A program made the translations under genes and the position numbers. DNA of 64,000 nt from Pseudoips prasinana. Lineage: Eukaryota; Arthropoda; Insecta; Lepidoptera; Nolidae. Under the pieces are notes generated by a model. The model did no database searches. It saw only the letters and a program-made list of their open reading frames with translations, and had not been told where the DNA came from. Below, piece by piece: positions 34,226 to 45,817 of the stretch (the first letter of the stretch is position 1; the number at the start of each line of letters is the position of its first letter). Where the stretch lies: the NCBI GenBank assembly GCA_951640165.1, contig OX621246.1, forward strand, positions 9,449,001-9,513,000, given 5' to 3'.

Positions 34226-34561
34226 ACCGCGTAAATGCCGTGTCTCTATTGAATCAGACTGACATGATCTAAATTCCAGTAGGAGGACTTTTTATTAAAG
34301 GAGATATGGGTTGGAAGCCGCTTGAATTTCTTGCGACATTTAAAGATACTATCATATTATTACTTTACTTACAACCTATAATAATGCTGTTTCATAGATG
34401 TGATGAAGTACTTATGTTTAATAGCTCTTTAGTGACAAAAAGTAGCATATTCTTATATCAGCGAAGTCCCTAATAGGCTGTTTAACCGTTTTGGTTGTCA
34501 TGGGCAAGAAATTTCAGTTAATAGAACGTATAGTGCACATTTGCACTAACTTGGGATTTTA

Positions 34562-34596
34562 CAAGACAGATTTACGGTAACTGTAAATCTGTCTTG
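34562..34596. repeat. Perfect hairpin, 14-bp arms, 7-nt loop
   Basis: CAAGACAGATTTAC at 34562-34575 pairs with 34583-34596 across GGTAACT. Confidence 0.85.
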
Positions 34597-36067
34597 CAAA
34601 GTAGGGAATATGCAGATTATATCGAGCAGAGTTGATAAATCAAATGCACTTCGTGATTTTGAACCGCCTATGGTAACGGGCTGCGAGTGTTTGTTAGATT
34701 GATGCAGAAGGCCATTGGTTAATAGAATCCAAGTCACGATTCATTGTAGCAATAGCGATCAAAGTGTCATATTGAGAAATGTTAATATAATGGCCAATAG
34801 TCTGTGTATACCGGACGATTGGCAAATTGGAATAAAAATAACCGAATTACAAAATATGATAAATTGAAGAAATTTTGATGACGCTGGAAGCGCCCTCATA
34901 TCGTATTAAAGTCAAAGACAGCCTCATTGAAGCGGACGCTCCACGAATGCTTTAAGAGATAATAATAGTTTAATTTTTAATTATTAAATATTAATAATAT
35001 TATTCTTAAATTATTCCCTGTACAGATGCTTTCAGGCATGATGTAGTCAAATATATCTAAAACTATCAATATTTTCAATTAGTATTGAATAATATATTTT
35101 ACTGAAGTGTATTTTAAGTATAGTATGTATTTCATTTTAAAATAATAAAATGATGCGAATACTAGGGAAATAAATTTGTGTATAGCGTGGAACTACAAAC
35201 ATTAAATTCATGAATACGTGAGCCTCAAAAATAAATGTCGTGTGCGGGAATGGAACCCGAAAATGATATAATATTAGGATGGAGGACATAGCCATAATAA
35301 TAAACCCTATCAAAGACCTATTCTTTAACTTTCTTAACTCTGAAACCATAGCAATTTAACCCGTTTGAATAAATAAATGAATATTATGCAATTCATAAAT
35401 TATTTTGTATTTAATCCAAACATTTAAACATGAACGTAGTCGTTTGAAAATGTGCTCATATTTCACTTGATTAAAATTTCAAACCAGCATTATATTCTGA
35501 CCACGTTTAAGTAATACATTTCCTCATAACCCCTTTTGTAGCAGTATTGGCTTAAAAATGTACGAAGTGTATTAATGCTCTACAACAATAGCTACTAAAT
35601 CGACACCCGGAACAAAGCGGAAAAATCCGGATCAGTAATCCGTACCACGGCGTATTACTTCCACTATTTTTATCCTTGATTGAAATGTAAAGCCACGTTT
35701 TTATCCCATAAATATCTGGGCCGGTAATGACGTCTATAAGCCTTGGCCAATGAGCCGAAAAAACGTATCGGCCGACGCACGCGAGATGCCAAAGTTCCCC
35801 AATATCCCCACCCTCGTATTGCCTAAATAGCAGTGACGTAGGCTCTATATAACACGATTCTTCTCGGCTTGCCTTAACGACCTGTAATACCGGTAGAATT
35901 TGATGTTATTATACACTGTTAAATTCTTTTAAGTCTTTCCATAAATTACTAGTGAGATCAATTTTCCTAAATATTGTATGATCCAGAAAATACTAAAATC
36001 CAATGTTTATCTTAAAAATTTTGAATATATCATTTTATTTTATCTATTACCACAAATATTAAAATAT
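34597..36067. other. Intron stretch with a GC-richer, TATA-containing patch
   Basis: The patch at 35600-35895 includes ATGACGTCTATAAGCC, CAATGAGCCGAAAAAACG and CTCTATATAACACGA. It stands out from the AT-rich flanks and could be a promoter or enhancer. No coding exon follows. Confidence 0.3.
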
Positions 36068-36222
36068 TAATATTATAAAGGCGAAAGTTGGTGAGTGTGT
36101 ATGATTGTTACTTCTTTACGTCTAAACGGCTGGAACGATTTTAATGGTGTTAGGTGATACCCTGGATTAACACATAGGCTACGATTTATAAAGTTTAACG
36201 CTAGTTAAACCGCGGGATAAAG
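36068..36222 (+). mobile_element. Helitron-like short element, diverged end
   Basis: AATATTATAAAGGCGAAAGT, GTCTAAACGGCTGGAACGAT and GGATTAACACATAGGCTACG are shared with the 38.2-kb copy. The 3' end CCGCGGGATAAAGTAAG has lost CTAG. Confidence 0.6.
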
Positions 36223-36472
36223 TAAGTATGTTATAAATATTCGGAAATATCAACTCACTTTATATATTTTTATTTCATTAAAACATCTGTACTCGATATT
36301 CTGGGTTTATGAGTAACTACCAATCTCGATAATAGTATGCTCTTTCGATCCAATCTCGATAATAATATGCTTTCTTTAGATATAATGAAATCCCACAATT
36401 TGCTTGAATTTCTGGCATTAGATATTATGTTCTCATTTATACATTGTGCTAGTAAAGCACAGTGTACTGCCT

Positions 36473-36857
36473 CGTTAGTCCTGCGGTAGTGTATTCAACG
36501 GTAAGAATCTGGATTCATATCCCGGGTTAGTCCAAAAAGTTTTACTGTTCTTTTGCAATAAATACTCCCAGTAACAGCTGGAGTCTGGAAGTTTGCGATG
36601 TTATATGCCCGTGAGCAAGGAGAGCATGATGAGATCTCTCTACTGTCGTTCTAAAGCCACGGGATATCCCAATGGATTATGAGAAATTGGACAGTGCACC
36701 TCGTGTACACATGTACGCACGCACGCGCGCATGCACGCACACACAAACACACACACAAGCACACGCACACACGCGCACACACACAGGCACACACACACGC
36801 GCACACACACAGGCACGCACACACGCGCACACATACACGCACACGCACGCATACACG

Positions 36858-36888
<31 letters not shown>

Positions 36889-37015
36889 ACACGCGTACAC
36901 ACACAGGCATGCACACACGCGCACACACACACGCACACGCACGCACACACGCGTACACACACACGCACACACACACACACACACATACACACTGTCGCCG
37001 TAGCCGAAATATGGA
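36473..37015 (+). mobile_element. SINE family D copy carrying an expanded CA array
   Basis: The head (GTCCTGCGGTAGTGTATTCA, CATATCCCGGGTTAG) leads to GGAGTCTGGAAGTTTGCGAT, GAGATCTCTCTACTGTCG, then AATTGGACAGTGCACC, the CA array, and CTGTCGCCGTAGCCGAAATA, the SINE end. The array sits where this kind of SINE has a short CGCACACAC segment, so the microsatellite probably grew from inside the element. Confidence 0.65.
36712..36991. repeat. CA-rich microsatellite with CG interruptions
   Basis: About 280 bp of alternating CA broken by CG, GG and TA steps, with a higher-order pattern of CACACAGGCACGCAC-like blocks. The 'proteins' of alternating His/Thr or Cys/Val predicted across it come from the repeat and are not genes. 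Confidence 0.9.
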
Positions 37016-37534
37016 CAGGAGCTTTTGTAGAATCGGTTTCACTTCTGAGACATATTACCGATCGCCACTGCTAGATAGTTTCAACGCTTCCTATGAAAAA
37101 TGTAATCGTACATCATCGCAGTGGTACTGTGGAGCTAGCGACCATAAGAGAGTAATGGCGCCATTCACACCCACCGATCACATTCGGTATTCAACGCCAT
37201 CAAAGTTACTTACGATTTGTCCGTCTGTCGAAGCATGCGATCCATCAAATGTCGTCATGTGTGTCTTTCTGAGCCCTGATATTGTTTTGTCAAGTACTTC
37301 TTTGGTGATTTGTTCGCAGTTTTTGTAACATTGATCTTTAGTTTTTCGGTACATTCTCAAGAGGAATCCGAACTAACGTCACCGTCGTGGCATCCACGCG
37401 TGACAAAGAAAACTATAGTTTAATCTACGCAATCGAAGTTTGGCAATGAGTTGATTTTAGTTTTGTTAATGTTTTATAATGTAAGAGTGGGGATTCACAC
37501 CTGTCCTGATAGCATACCATTTTTGTTATATTTA
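37016..37534. other. Sequence after the CA array, unrecognised
   Basis: The - strand is open over 37214-37378 (KDQCYKNCEQITKEVLDKTI, then MTTFDGSHASTDGQI) and meets a GTAAGT donor-like site at 37208-37213. I do not recognise the peptide. It could be an exon of an unknown gene or a repeat. Confidence 0.3.
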
Positions 37535-37715
37535 GAAATATAACGCCCGCTCTTTACAATGAGTCCCTGTGTCGCAGGGTACTTTACAAATATGTAATTG
37601 ACGAACAAAAAACACACCCAAACTCAGAACCCAAGACACAAAGTGGCGAGAGCCACGGTGTGTGTGTGTGTGTGTAGTTGGGTTTGACTTAACCGCTACG
37701 CCGCACGGGAAGGCT
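37535..37715 (-). mobile_element. SINE family B, diverged copy with a GT run
   Basis: Reversed end (TCCCTGTGTCGCAGGGTACT) and head remnants (CGCTACGCCGCACGG) are present. A short (GT)n at about 37661-37674 has grown in the head region. Confidence 0.65.
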
Positions 37716-38169
37716 CATTATAAGCTCAAGTCTGTCTACGTTCGAACAATGATCTTACGGAATCCTGGTACCGCGTGATATTATAGCAAATTTCTGCTAG
37801 TTCATTAGGCATAGGCAGGAGAGAGACTTATGTCAACACTGCCTTGCTATAGGGCCTATATTTCGTATTTAAAAAGTTAATACAAGCTAGCTAAATATCA
37901 ATGCTATTATAAAATAAATTTCATAAATGTTTTCATACAATCCGTGTACTAAATATCTATGTAACTAGAAATATTAATGTATTCAACTATATTATTATTA
38001 CTACAAACATGTTCTGACTATTTACAAGCGCATTTTTAAAGTCTACGTGAATAAAAAAAGAAAAAAATCTGCTGTAGGTGGCTTTTGAGATTCTTAGTTC
38101 TTTGTTATTCTTATGGCCCGCCACGTCCTCGCACGAGTGATTTTTTTGTCCAAACAAATAAATATAATA

Positions 38170-38610
38170 TCGCACTAATATTATAAAGGCGAAAGTTTGT
38201 GAGTGTGTATGTTTGTTACTTCTTCACGTCTAAACGGCTGGAGCGATTTTAATAAAATTTGGTATGGAGTTAGCTGACCCTATAGATTAACACGAAGGCT
38301 ATGACACTAATATTATAAAGGCGAAAGATGGTGAGTGTGTATGTTTGTTACTTCTACACGTCTAAACGGCTGGAGCGATTTTAATAAAATTTGGTATGGA
38401 GTTAGATGACACCCTAGATTAACACGTATGCTATCACACTAGTATTATAATGGTGAAAGTTTGTGAGTGTATATGTTTGTTACTTCTTCACGTGTAAACG
38501 GCTGGAGCGATTTTAATAAAATTTGGTATGGAGTTAGCTGACACCGTGGATTAACACATAGGCTATAATTTATGTAGTTTAACGCGGGTAAAACCGCGGG
38601 GCACTGCTAG
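38170..38610 (+). mobile_element. Helitron-like element with a tandemly triplicated 132-bp body
   Basis: It starts TCGCACTAATATTATAAAGG after an A and ends CCGCGGGGCACTGCTAG. The body unit, beginning CACTAATATTATAAAGGCGA, starts at 38173, 38305 and 38437, an exact 132-bp period, and each unit keeps AAACGGCTGGAGCGATTTTA. Only the last unit runs into the 3' hairpin and CTAG end. Confidence 0.7.
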
Positions 38611-39060
38611 CAAAATCGCCTTTGTCGTGTCTTTCTCAAATGATGTTCCGTCGTAGTAGGCGTGACGATTTATTTTTGTATTTATATCTATTATTAATTA
38701 GGCTCAATTTACTTTACGTGCATTGTGACTACGTAATATAAAGAAAACTCCCGTTGCATGTTGATGGAATCTTGTGACTCCATCTGCATAAATATGGTTG
38801 ACTAATATTTTATTTGCTTCTGCGTAATAACATTAGCACACTTGTACCATTATTTTATTATACCGAGAACTAGTATAATTGTGTATGTTTTTCTTGAATG
38901 TAATATAAATTCTTTAAAAAAATATGTTTAATGAGTTTTCTTTTATTGCTTACTAGTAGTTGTTATTAAATTACTTAATTTACTAAGAAAAATAATTGAG
39001 TATAGTATGATAATTAGCGCTCTAACTGAACTGTTGTGTATTATGATAATATCTATATAT

Positions 39061-39232
39061 GTTGTGGCGCAGAGATTAAGACAGACGCCATACAACGTCG
39101 GGTTCGATTTCTACACTAAATACTATGTAGTACTAAGTAGTTGTTCTAAGTTTGAGAGTGCCTTGATTCCGTCAATTATATCTTTGTGAAAGCCCTGCGA
39201 TACAGAGAATAATTACCCTAGTAAGGCGTTAA
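39061..39232 (+). mobile_element. SINE family B, diverged copy
   Basis: A-box-like TTGTGGCGCAGAGATTAAG, B-box-like GGGTTCGATTTCT and the tail GCCCTGCGATACAGAG identify an old copy. Confidence 0.65.
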
Positions 39233-39534
39233 AAAAGAATAATACTGTTTTTCAAACAAAACCCCGACATCAAATGCAATTAAAAACAATAAAATAATTG
39301 TAGCAATATACAATATTTTTATATTTGAAGGTAGTCTCAAGATGAAAAGGGAACAAATATACATGTAAATATTATCACCACAGTTATAAAAGCTTTTTTT
39401 ACACTTTTTAGAAAATATCGATGAGATTTCGGGCGCAAATTCTACGAAAGGCATAAAATTACACGGCCTTAATTCGTCCACTACTGTAGAAGAAGACTCC
39501 TCCAAAGTTTTCCTAGTGGGATTCGCCGTAGTCA

Positions 39535-39665
39535 CTGCGCTTGGCATGCGAGTTGGCGACCGCAGTTAGGTGATAGCTGGTACATAGGAAGCGCTGCTGC
39601 TCGGCTACCTGGTGGTATGCCTTAGTCGCCTTTTACGACACCCACGAAAACATGAAGTGGCATTT
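39535..39665 (+). repeat. Dispersed repeat L, middle part
   Basis: GCTTGGCATGCGAGTTGGCG, GGAAGCGCTGCTGC and CCTTTTACGACACCCACG correspond to the central part of the 59135 copy. Confidence 0.5.
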
Positions 39666-40031
39666 TAAATATTAATTCTTAGATACTAATCTAAATTATT
39701 ATCCGAACTTAACAACATTTATATTGGGGCATCTCACAAACATTGGCTTACCAAACGCCGGAGAACTTGATTATACCAAAACATAATTGATAGAATTCAG
39801 AACCTTCACTCTTTCTCAATGCGGTTAAAATTATTCAAAAAGGCGAAAGATCTCACTTCGTCCTCATACATGGTTATGAGGACAAACTGTATGTATATAT
39901 ATAGTTTGAGGTGACTAGGTAGACGCCACTTAGATATAACAGTGCTTAATGTTTCGGATACATACGTATTTTATAGAGAGAGTCCATCTTCATTTATTAA
40001 ATTAAAAAAATAGAAATATATATATATAGAC

Positions 40032-40244
40032 TCACGCCTGTTTCTCAGAGGCGTAGGCGGGGACAACGGATTTCCATTTGTCACGATCTTTGCATACCTC
40101 TTTTGCCTCGATTACTGAAATTATATTCTTCATACATGCTCGCCGGTTTAGGGTACTTCTGACCTGCCCTTTCTTGAGAACGTCTCCGTGGTCAGAGAAT
40201 GTTCGATAAAATACACCAAAACAAAAATAAAATAATAATATCAA
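40032..40244 (-). pseudogene. C-terminal tail of a LINE-like protein
   Basis: The - strand frame ends with DVLKKGQVRSTLNRRACMKN and then VCKDRDKWKSVVPAYASEKQ before a stop. The DRDKWKSVV pattern resembles the extreme C-terminus of several insect non-LTR retrotransposon proteins. A second copy of the same peptide is found on the + strand at 52288-52457, confirming that this is a repeat and not a host exon. Everything upstream of about 40205 is unrelated, so only the tail remains. Confidence 0.55.
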
Positions 40245-40579
40245 GTTCGAAATTCTTAGTCAACAAAAACAAGTAATGGTAGAACAACAGGAAAATGGAA
40301 TGGAATAGAACGCGAAATAACAAAATTTTGTTTATCTGTTTCCTTGAGTTATTGTCTATTAGATAGTTTGACACTTTGCCACGTGACCTTTTATTCTCTT
40401 TGGCAGTTAAAGAGCCTCGCTAACTTTTCCTATTTTTTTTTATTTATTACTTATCAAACAAGTTTCACAGTCTGGCGATAGTGTAACGAAGTAAACAATT
40501 ACTACTACTTATACGCTGAATTTAAAAATTATGTGAAATCAGCACACTGTAACTTTCCTGATAACGAGTATTGTTTCGA

Positions 40580-40835
40580 AATTAACTACATCATATCAGC
40601 TGAAAGACGTTCGCTGCTTGACAAATGCCTCTTCTAAAAAACCTCCACAATTGGCGGTCTTGCGCTACCCGCTTCTAGCAGTTTCCAACTCTCAAAAGAT
40701 CATCGGGTCAACTTGTAGGCTTGCACACGTTGAGTCTTCTGGGTCGTGGTCGCCACTTGAGAATCTACCCCAGCGGTGTTGATCCTACGAGCTATGTGCC
40801 TATCCTACTGCCACTTCAGCTTGACAAATCTTCGG
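40580..40835 (+). repeat. Dispersed repeat L copy
   Basis: TATCAGCTGAAAGACGTTCG, CTCCACAATTGGCGGTCTTG, AAGATCATCGGGTCAACTTG and GTTGATCCTACGAGCTATGT mark an extended copy. Confidence 0.6.
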
Positions 40836-40874
40836 TATATGTGATTACTTTGTGCGCTACTTACTACTCGTAAA

Positions 40875-41215
40875 ATAATTTATTTCTCATAGTCGGAAAG
40901 TAGTGTTTATTTGTACCGAGTAGCGAGTGGAAGATGCTACTTACCACCTTTGGGCGGTAAAACTCATAGTAATTGAAGAATAAATGTATAGCAAAAATAA
41001 GGAATAAATTTTAAAATGAGAACTAAATTAAACAAAAAGATGCTGCGGTCATGTCAGCGTATAAACGGTGTGATTAAAAAAAAAGACCCTCCGTCTTACG
41101 AATATTCGATCAGGTCACGTGTACTGACGCGAGTTTAACAATTGATACCCATTCCAAAAAAGTGCACAGCGCCGCAATAGAAGTTTTCACTTCAGAATAT
41201 AATAAAAAATAGCCC
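40875..41215 (+). repeat. Dispersed repeat O, both halves together
   Basis: Here the two parts seen separately at 20500 and 21480 are contiguous: GTCGGAAAGTAGTGTTTATT, GAGTAGCGAGTGGAAGATGC, then GCTGCGGTCATGTCAGCGTA and AGTGCACAGCGCCGC. It is non-coding. Confidence 0.65.
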
Positions 41216-41683
41216 TCTCCATTGCTCTTAGAGTCATCCTGGACCTTCATATGGGGCCCATAATGAGCGACCACGTCTTTGTTCCGTAAGTCATCATACA
41301 TGCTGGTCGAAGACTTCCAATTTAAGACAGTTAAAGCTAAGAACTAAATATATATTACATATTCATTGAGGATTATATTTAAGCCTCAACCCTTAAGTCC
41401 TATCCGGTGCCGCAAATTTACTATCAACCTGAAATAAACGTGCTTAAATATTTATAATGCAGACAAGAAGCATTTAAACTTATAAAAATAGGTGATCATT
41501 GAAATAGCGTCTTTGGATCTTCCACTTTTTATGTATTTTTCTAGTACTTAAATAAAAAGATATTAGTATTTATGAAACTAAAATACTTTCATCGTTAAAA
41601 AGGAACCAAATTACATTTGTTATGTTTTAGTAAGTTTATTCGGTATTGGTTTTAATCCTTAAGTTGAATACTTAAAATGCGAT

Positions 41684-41868
41684 TCACACTAATATTATAA
41701 AGACAAAAGTTTATGAGTGTGCGAGTGTGTATGTTTATTACTCTTTCACGCAAAAACTAACGGGCGGATTTTGATGAAATTTTGTAGTAATATAGCTTAT
41801 ACAACCGAATAACACATAGGCTATAATTTATAAAATTTAACGCGAGTAAAACCGCGGGGCACAGCTAG
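41684..41868 (+). mobile_element. Helitron-like short element, complete single-unit copy
   Basis: At 185 bp it starts TCACACTAATATTATAAAG, carries CGCAAAAACTAACGGGCGGA and AACACATAGGCTATAATTTA, and ends ACCGCGGGGCACAGCTAG before T. It is the best reference copy in the window. Confidence 0.7.
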
Positions 41869-44404
41869 TTATATAATAATATCTCAGGCTCAAAGGGCCG
41901 GGGGGCTTAGTGTAGCACATCCCTACCGGGGACAGGCGTCATCCATCATGACTGCCACACGTCGACGCGACTCGTGTTGTCAATCTAGCGTGTGACGCTG
42001 TGACTTTGCTCTGTCGGTTTTATTGCTCAGCTGGTTGGAAAGTTACACTCAAATTGTTTGGTCGCTGGTATCAAAAATATAGACGGGAACAGAATTCTGT
42101 GGGAAGTTTTGTTTATAAGGTAAGATACAATGTATCGTGGGAAACAAATCATTTAGCTAATATTTAGTACTATAACGTTGCTGTGTTGCTAAAGGTATCT
42201 CCATCGCATCAATTTAACTGTCAAGAAAACACTTAAAGTCTGCCGCATATATTGAACCATACGCTGTTATCAGGCAATATTCTGCACTGCTGTCGGTATT
42301 TGTAATTACAATTTCATGGAATGCAGATTCTTTAAACTGGAATTCTTTCGACTACCCTCCTAAAGTCATTAGTTAGAGCTGTCAAAGTTTTATTGGGGGA
42401 AATGCTTTCCTTTAAGATTCATGAGAGTGTTATTAAATAGCATAAAATTCATTGATCAAATTTCAATATATAAACATTAAAGTTACATTAAATATATCGT
42501 ACGTGTCTTCACATAATATAACAATAGCAAAATAAATTTATCAGATATTTGTATATGCGACATTATGGAGTATATCCATTTTACACTTTGATGTATCCCA
42601 CTCTGTTTATTTTAGGCATGGTGGGATACAATGAACTAAGAGTTTGAAGGGAACAGGCACTAACATCATACCTTTTTTTAAATATTTAGGGGTAAAATTC
42701 ATAATATTTTAGAACAGATAGCCCTGTGTGTCCCGGACAGGTATGTTTGGAGAAGGAGACGGCCGCGATTGCTAGTGGGGCCGCGTGGTCGGACTAACCT
42801 TGTACATTAGGCGCCCCTGACGCGTGCTCTCCGTACTCTTAACCTTATAGCAACTGGGACTGACCTATTTGTGTGTTCTCTGAGTGAGTTCACGAGAAGT
42901 GCATTATTCATAATTAGTTATAAGTAAAAAAATTTAGGGGTATAAAATTGTATTGTACTTAGATAAACACTCTATCGGATTAGACGTAGGCCTGTAATCA
43001 TAGATGTAAGAGGAAAAAAAAAAATCTAATCATATCCAAATCAAGGTTTTAAATTATTTTTTTTGCTGTCAATTTTCATCAAAATCGTAGCATCGGTTAG
43101 GGTGTAAAGGCTGATCTGACAGACTTAGACTTTCTCATTTATAATACCATAGCATTAAGGGTGATGGCAGACAAACGAATGATACGTGCTTGTGGTTTCC
43201 ACTCCATTAGGGCGTATACTCACTACTCACCGATGCTCCTAATATTCTATTCTGGCCACGGCTTTGATATTGCTTTACGACTCTTGCCTATATATTTTAT
43301 TACCTTTCTTTGTCAATAGGGTTGTCATACGTTGCTTGACAAATCGACTAGCGGGATTCGACTAAAACTTTTTGATATATTTTTGTACTCAATATTTTCT
43401 GAAGTTTTTGAGTCAGTTATACTTTGGTGGTGGTAAAACTTTTGAAGTGTGAATTTATCTTGGAGTATATTTTTGTGATAGTTGTTGTAGAAAGTTTTGT
43501 TTAGTAACTTTTTAATGACTATTGGTGGGACGCAAAAAGAGCGATGTTAAAGTTTGACACCGAGGTCTGTTTGAGTGTATGTGTGTTTTTGTGTTGTATC
43601 AAAGCTCTCAAAGGGATGGATCGATTTCGATGCGGATTTATTCATTTGTAAGCTAGTTTCCTTGTGGTGGTTCTTAGCTATGTTTGGTTAATATCAGTTC
43701 AGCCGTGTAACACTATCAGCTCTTTCCTAAAATGATGCAATTATAGTTAAAGTCGACGGTTTTCTAACGGTTAGGTTGTATTGCTAAATATATTTGTTAG
43801 TTTTGATACGACGTATGGCGACGTATGACGACGTTTTGTAGGTATGCTCTTTTTTTACTGACTGTTACATGTATCAAACTACAAACCGATTCTCATCCTT
43901 TTACTTGCAATATATACATTTTTTTTATGTTTTTAAACCCCGGGCACAACTCTACTTTATCTACTAGGCTTATGTTTTATGAAGCCGCTGTGCTGAATTT
44001 ACTGTGTATTTTGTTTTATTGTCCCTTTTTTATATGTCGTCGAGAAACGGAGGGAGATGTGTAGAATTTCAACAGATTTCCTTTTTTTATTTATATCACG
44101 CAGTTATATTGTATATCTATATATTACCGATGGTTATATGTAGATATGTTATGGTCTAGAACCTACAGTAACGTACATCAGACCACGTTATATTAAGTAA
44201 ATTGATCTATATGAGAGAAAAAGACAAAAGGGTTGTGCAAGGATCGCAGGAAATAGCAGTAGTTTTTTCCTACCTATCTTGGAAAGAGATGTGAGTTTAT
44301 GTATGTACTATTTTCAGCATGTTTAGTTCATGTATTGAATAGATTCCAATACATTGTATACATATATTTATTGTTTTTTTCTACTTTGTCTGTTTATAAA
44401 TTTA
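41869..44404. other. Intron stretch, nothing recognised
   Basis: Two GC-richer patches (41885-42030 and 42720-42840, with GGAGACGGCCGCGATTGC) lack coding or repeat signals. The remainder is AT-rich. Confidence 0.4.
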
Positions 44405-44583
44405 CTAGCTGTGCCCCGCGGTTTCGCCCGCATTAAACTTTATAATTCTACGTGTTATTCGAATATGTAAGCTATATTACTACAAAGTTTCATCAAAATC
44501 TGTTCCGTAGTTTTGGCGGGAAAAACGAACCAACGTTCATACATACTTACTTACAAACTTTCGCATTTATAATATTAGTAGGA
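44405..44583 (-). mobile_element. Helitron-like short element
   Basis: On the - strand it runs from ACTAATATTATAAATGCGAA to GGGCACAGCTAG, with a CCGCGGTTTCGCCCGC hairpin near the 3' end. Confidence 0.7.
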
Positions 44584-45213
44584 AGTAGGATTATCTCACT
44601 CTCCAAAACTATAAGTTCGATCCAATATAGGTCTGCTATACGCATATAGCTAGACGCTCGTGGCTTCCATCATAAAACGATTTATAGGTGTATCGGATTA
44701 ATTGAAAGACGAATGTCAAACATTTGTTAGAATAAAGGGCAGCTGCCTTTAGATAAATACAGACAATTATTTACATATAGAAACCCACTGTGTTCAAGGG
44801 GAAGTAGAGCATTGCGCTATAGTGCTATATTCCCAGACTCTATGGAGAACTTAAATTAACAGGTTATGTATGTTTGTTGAAAGATTCTTTATAAAAAATA
44901 CCGTACGAATACGAGTTGTTCTGGTGAATCGAGAGCTCTGAGCCTCCCGCCTATTTCCGCCAATTTGAATTGTAAGTAAATAATGCAGGAAATAAAGTAA
45001 AATTGCGGAATTTGCTTATCAAACCTATTTGGCACCCTTTTGAGAAAATACCTGTTGTTTAATATTTTGAGCAACCACATGAGCCGCTTCTCTAAACTTT
45101 CAACTTTATCTTTTGGAATAAAGTAATAGTATTATAAATACGTGGCACACATTCCAGACCCACTATGGCAATTTCATATCAGCAATTGTAGGTTTAAATT
45201 TAATTATAATATA
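44584..45213. other. Intron stretch, nothing recognised
   Basis: It separates two Helitron-like copies. No feature was seen. Confidence 0.45.
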
Positions 45214-45318
45214 CTAGCTATGCCCCGGAGTTTCCCCCCCGTTGAAGTAGTTTTGGCGTAAAACAGTAACAAACATACACCTATACTCACTAATTCTCGC
45301 ATTTATAATATTAGTAAG
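45214..45318 (-). mobile_element. Helitron-like short element, internally deleted
   Basis: Both ends are recognisable (CTAGCTATGCCCCGG and TTATAATATTAGTAAGATG), but the middle that other copies have is missing. Confidence 0.55.
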
Positions 45319-45454
45319 ATGTGCACCCCTAGCGGTTTTGGCAGTGCACGCCGGAATAGCTCGCAGATAGTAAAATTTTTCCTCCTTACTGACACTTATC
45401 GTCATATTTTGGACAATTCACACAATATCTTCATAAATTGTAGCCTATGTGTTA

Positions 45455-45565
45455 TTCTGATGTATAAGCTATATTATTGTAAAGTCTCATTAATATCCAT
45501 TCAGTAGATTTTACGTGAAAGAGTAAGAAACAGTCATCCATTTCGCGTTTATAGTATTAATGGGA
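45455..45565 (-). mobile_element. Helitron-like fragment
   Basis: GTTATTCTGATGTATAAGCT, TTTTACGTGAAAGAGTAAGA and CGCGTTTATAGTATTAATGG match the middle and 5' end of the family. The CTAG end is absent. Confidence 0.5.
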
Positions 45566-45817
45566 TCAATAGTTGCCGAGGTACACTTCCTTTACACCTT
45601 TTTATCACGGAACCCTAAATGCGCCAACTTTTGTTAGTATCTTGCCAGTATCAACAAACAACGAGAACCAAGGCCTGTTGGGGTTAGGATATTCTGGCAT
45701 GAAAAACCTCGGTATCAGGCCCTAGTGATGTCAGGTCACAGAAGCTACCAGAGCTGTCTCCAATCGCGGGGCTTACTTGTTCCATTGAATTATGCGAGTT
45801 AGCGTCTTGTCGGGCCT
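45566..45817. other. Sequence in the place of the mariner N-terminus
   Basis: A mariner element should carry its DNA-binding domain here, but no matching frame was recognised. It is either heavily decayed or replaced. Confidence 0.35.

Noticed and set aside
36640..37328. Long open frames across the CA array on both strands
   Set aside because: They encode only alternating His/Thr or Cys/Val residues from the dinucleotide repeat and occur in all frames.
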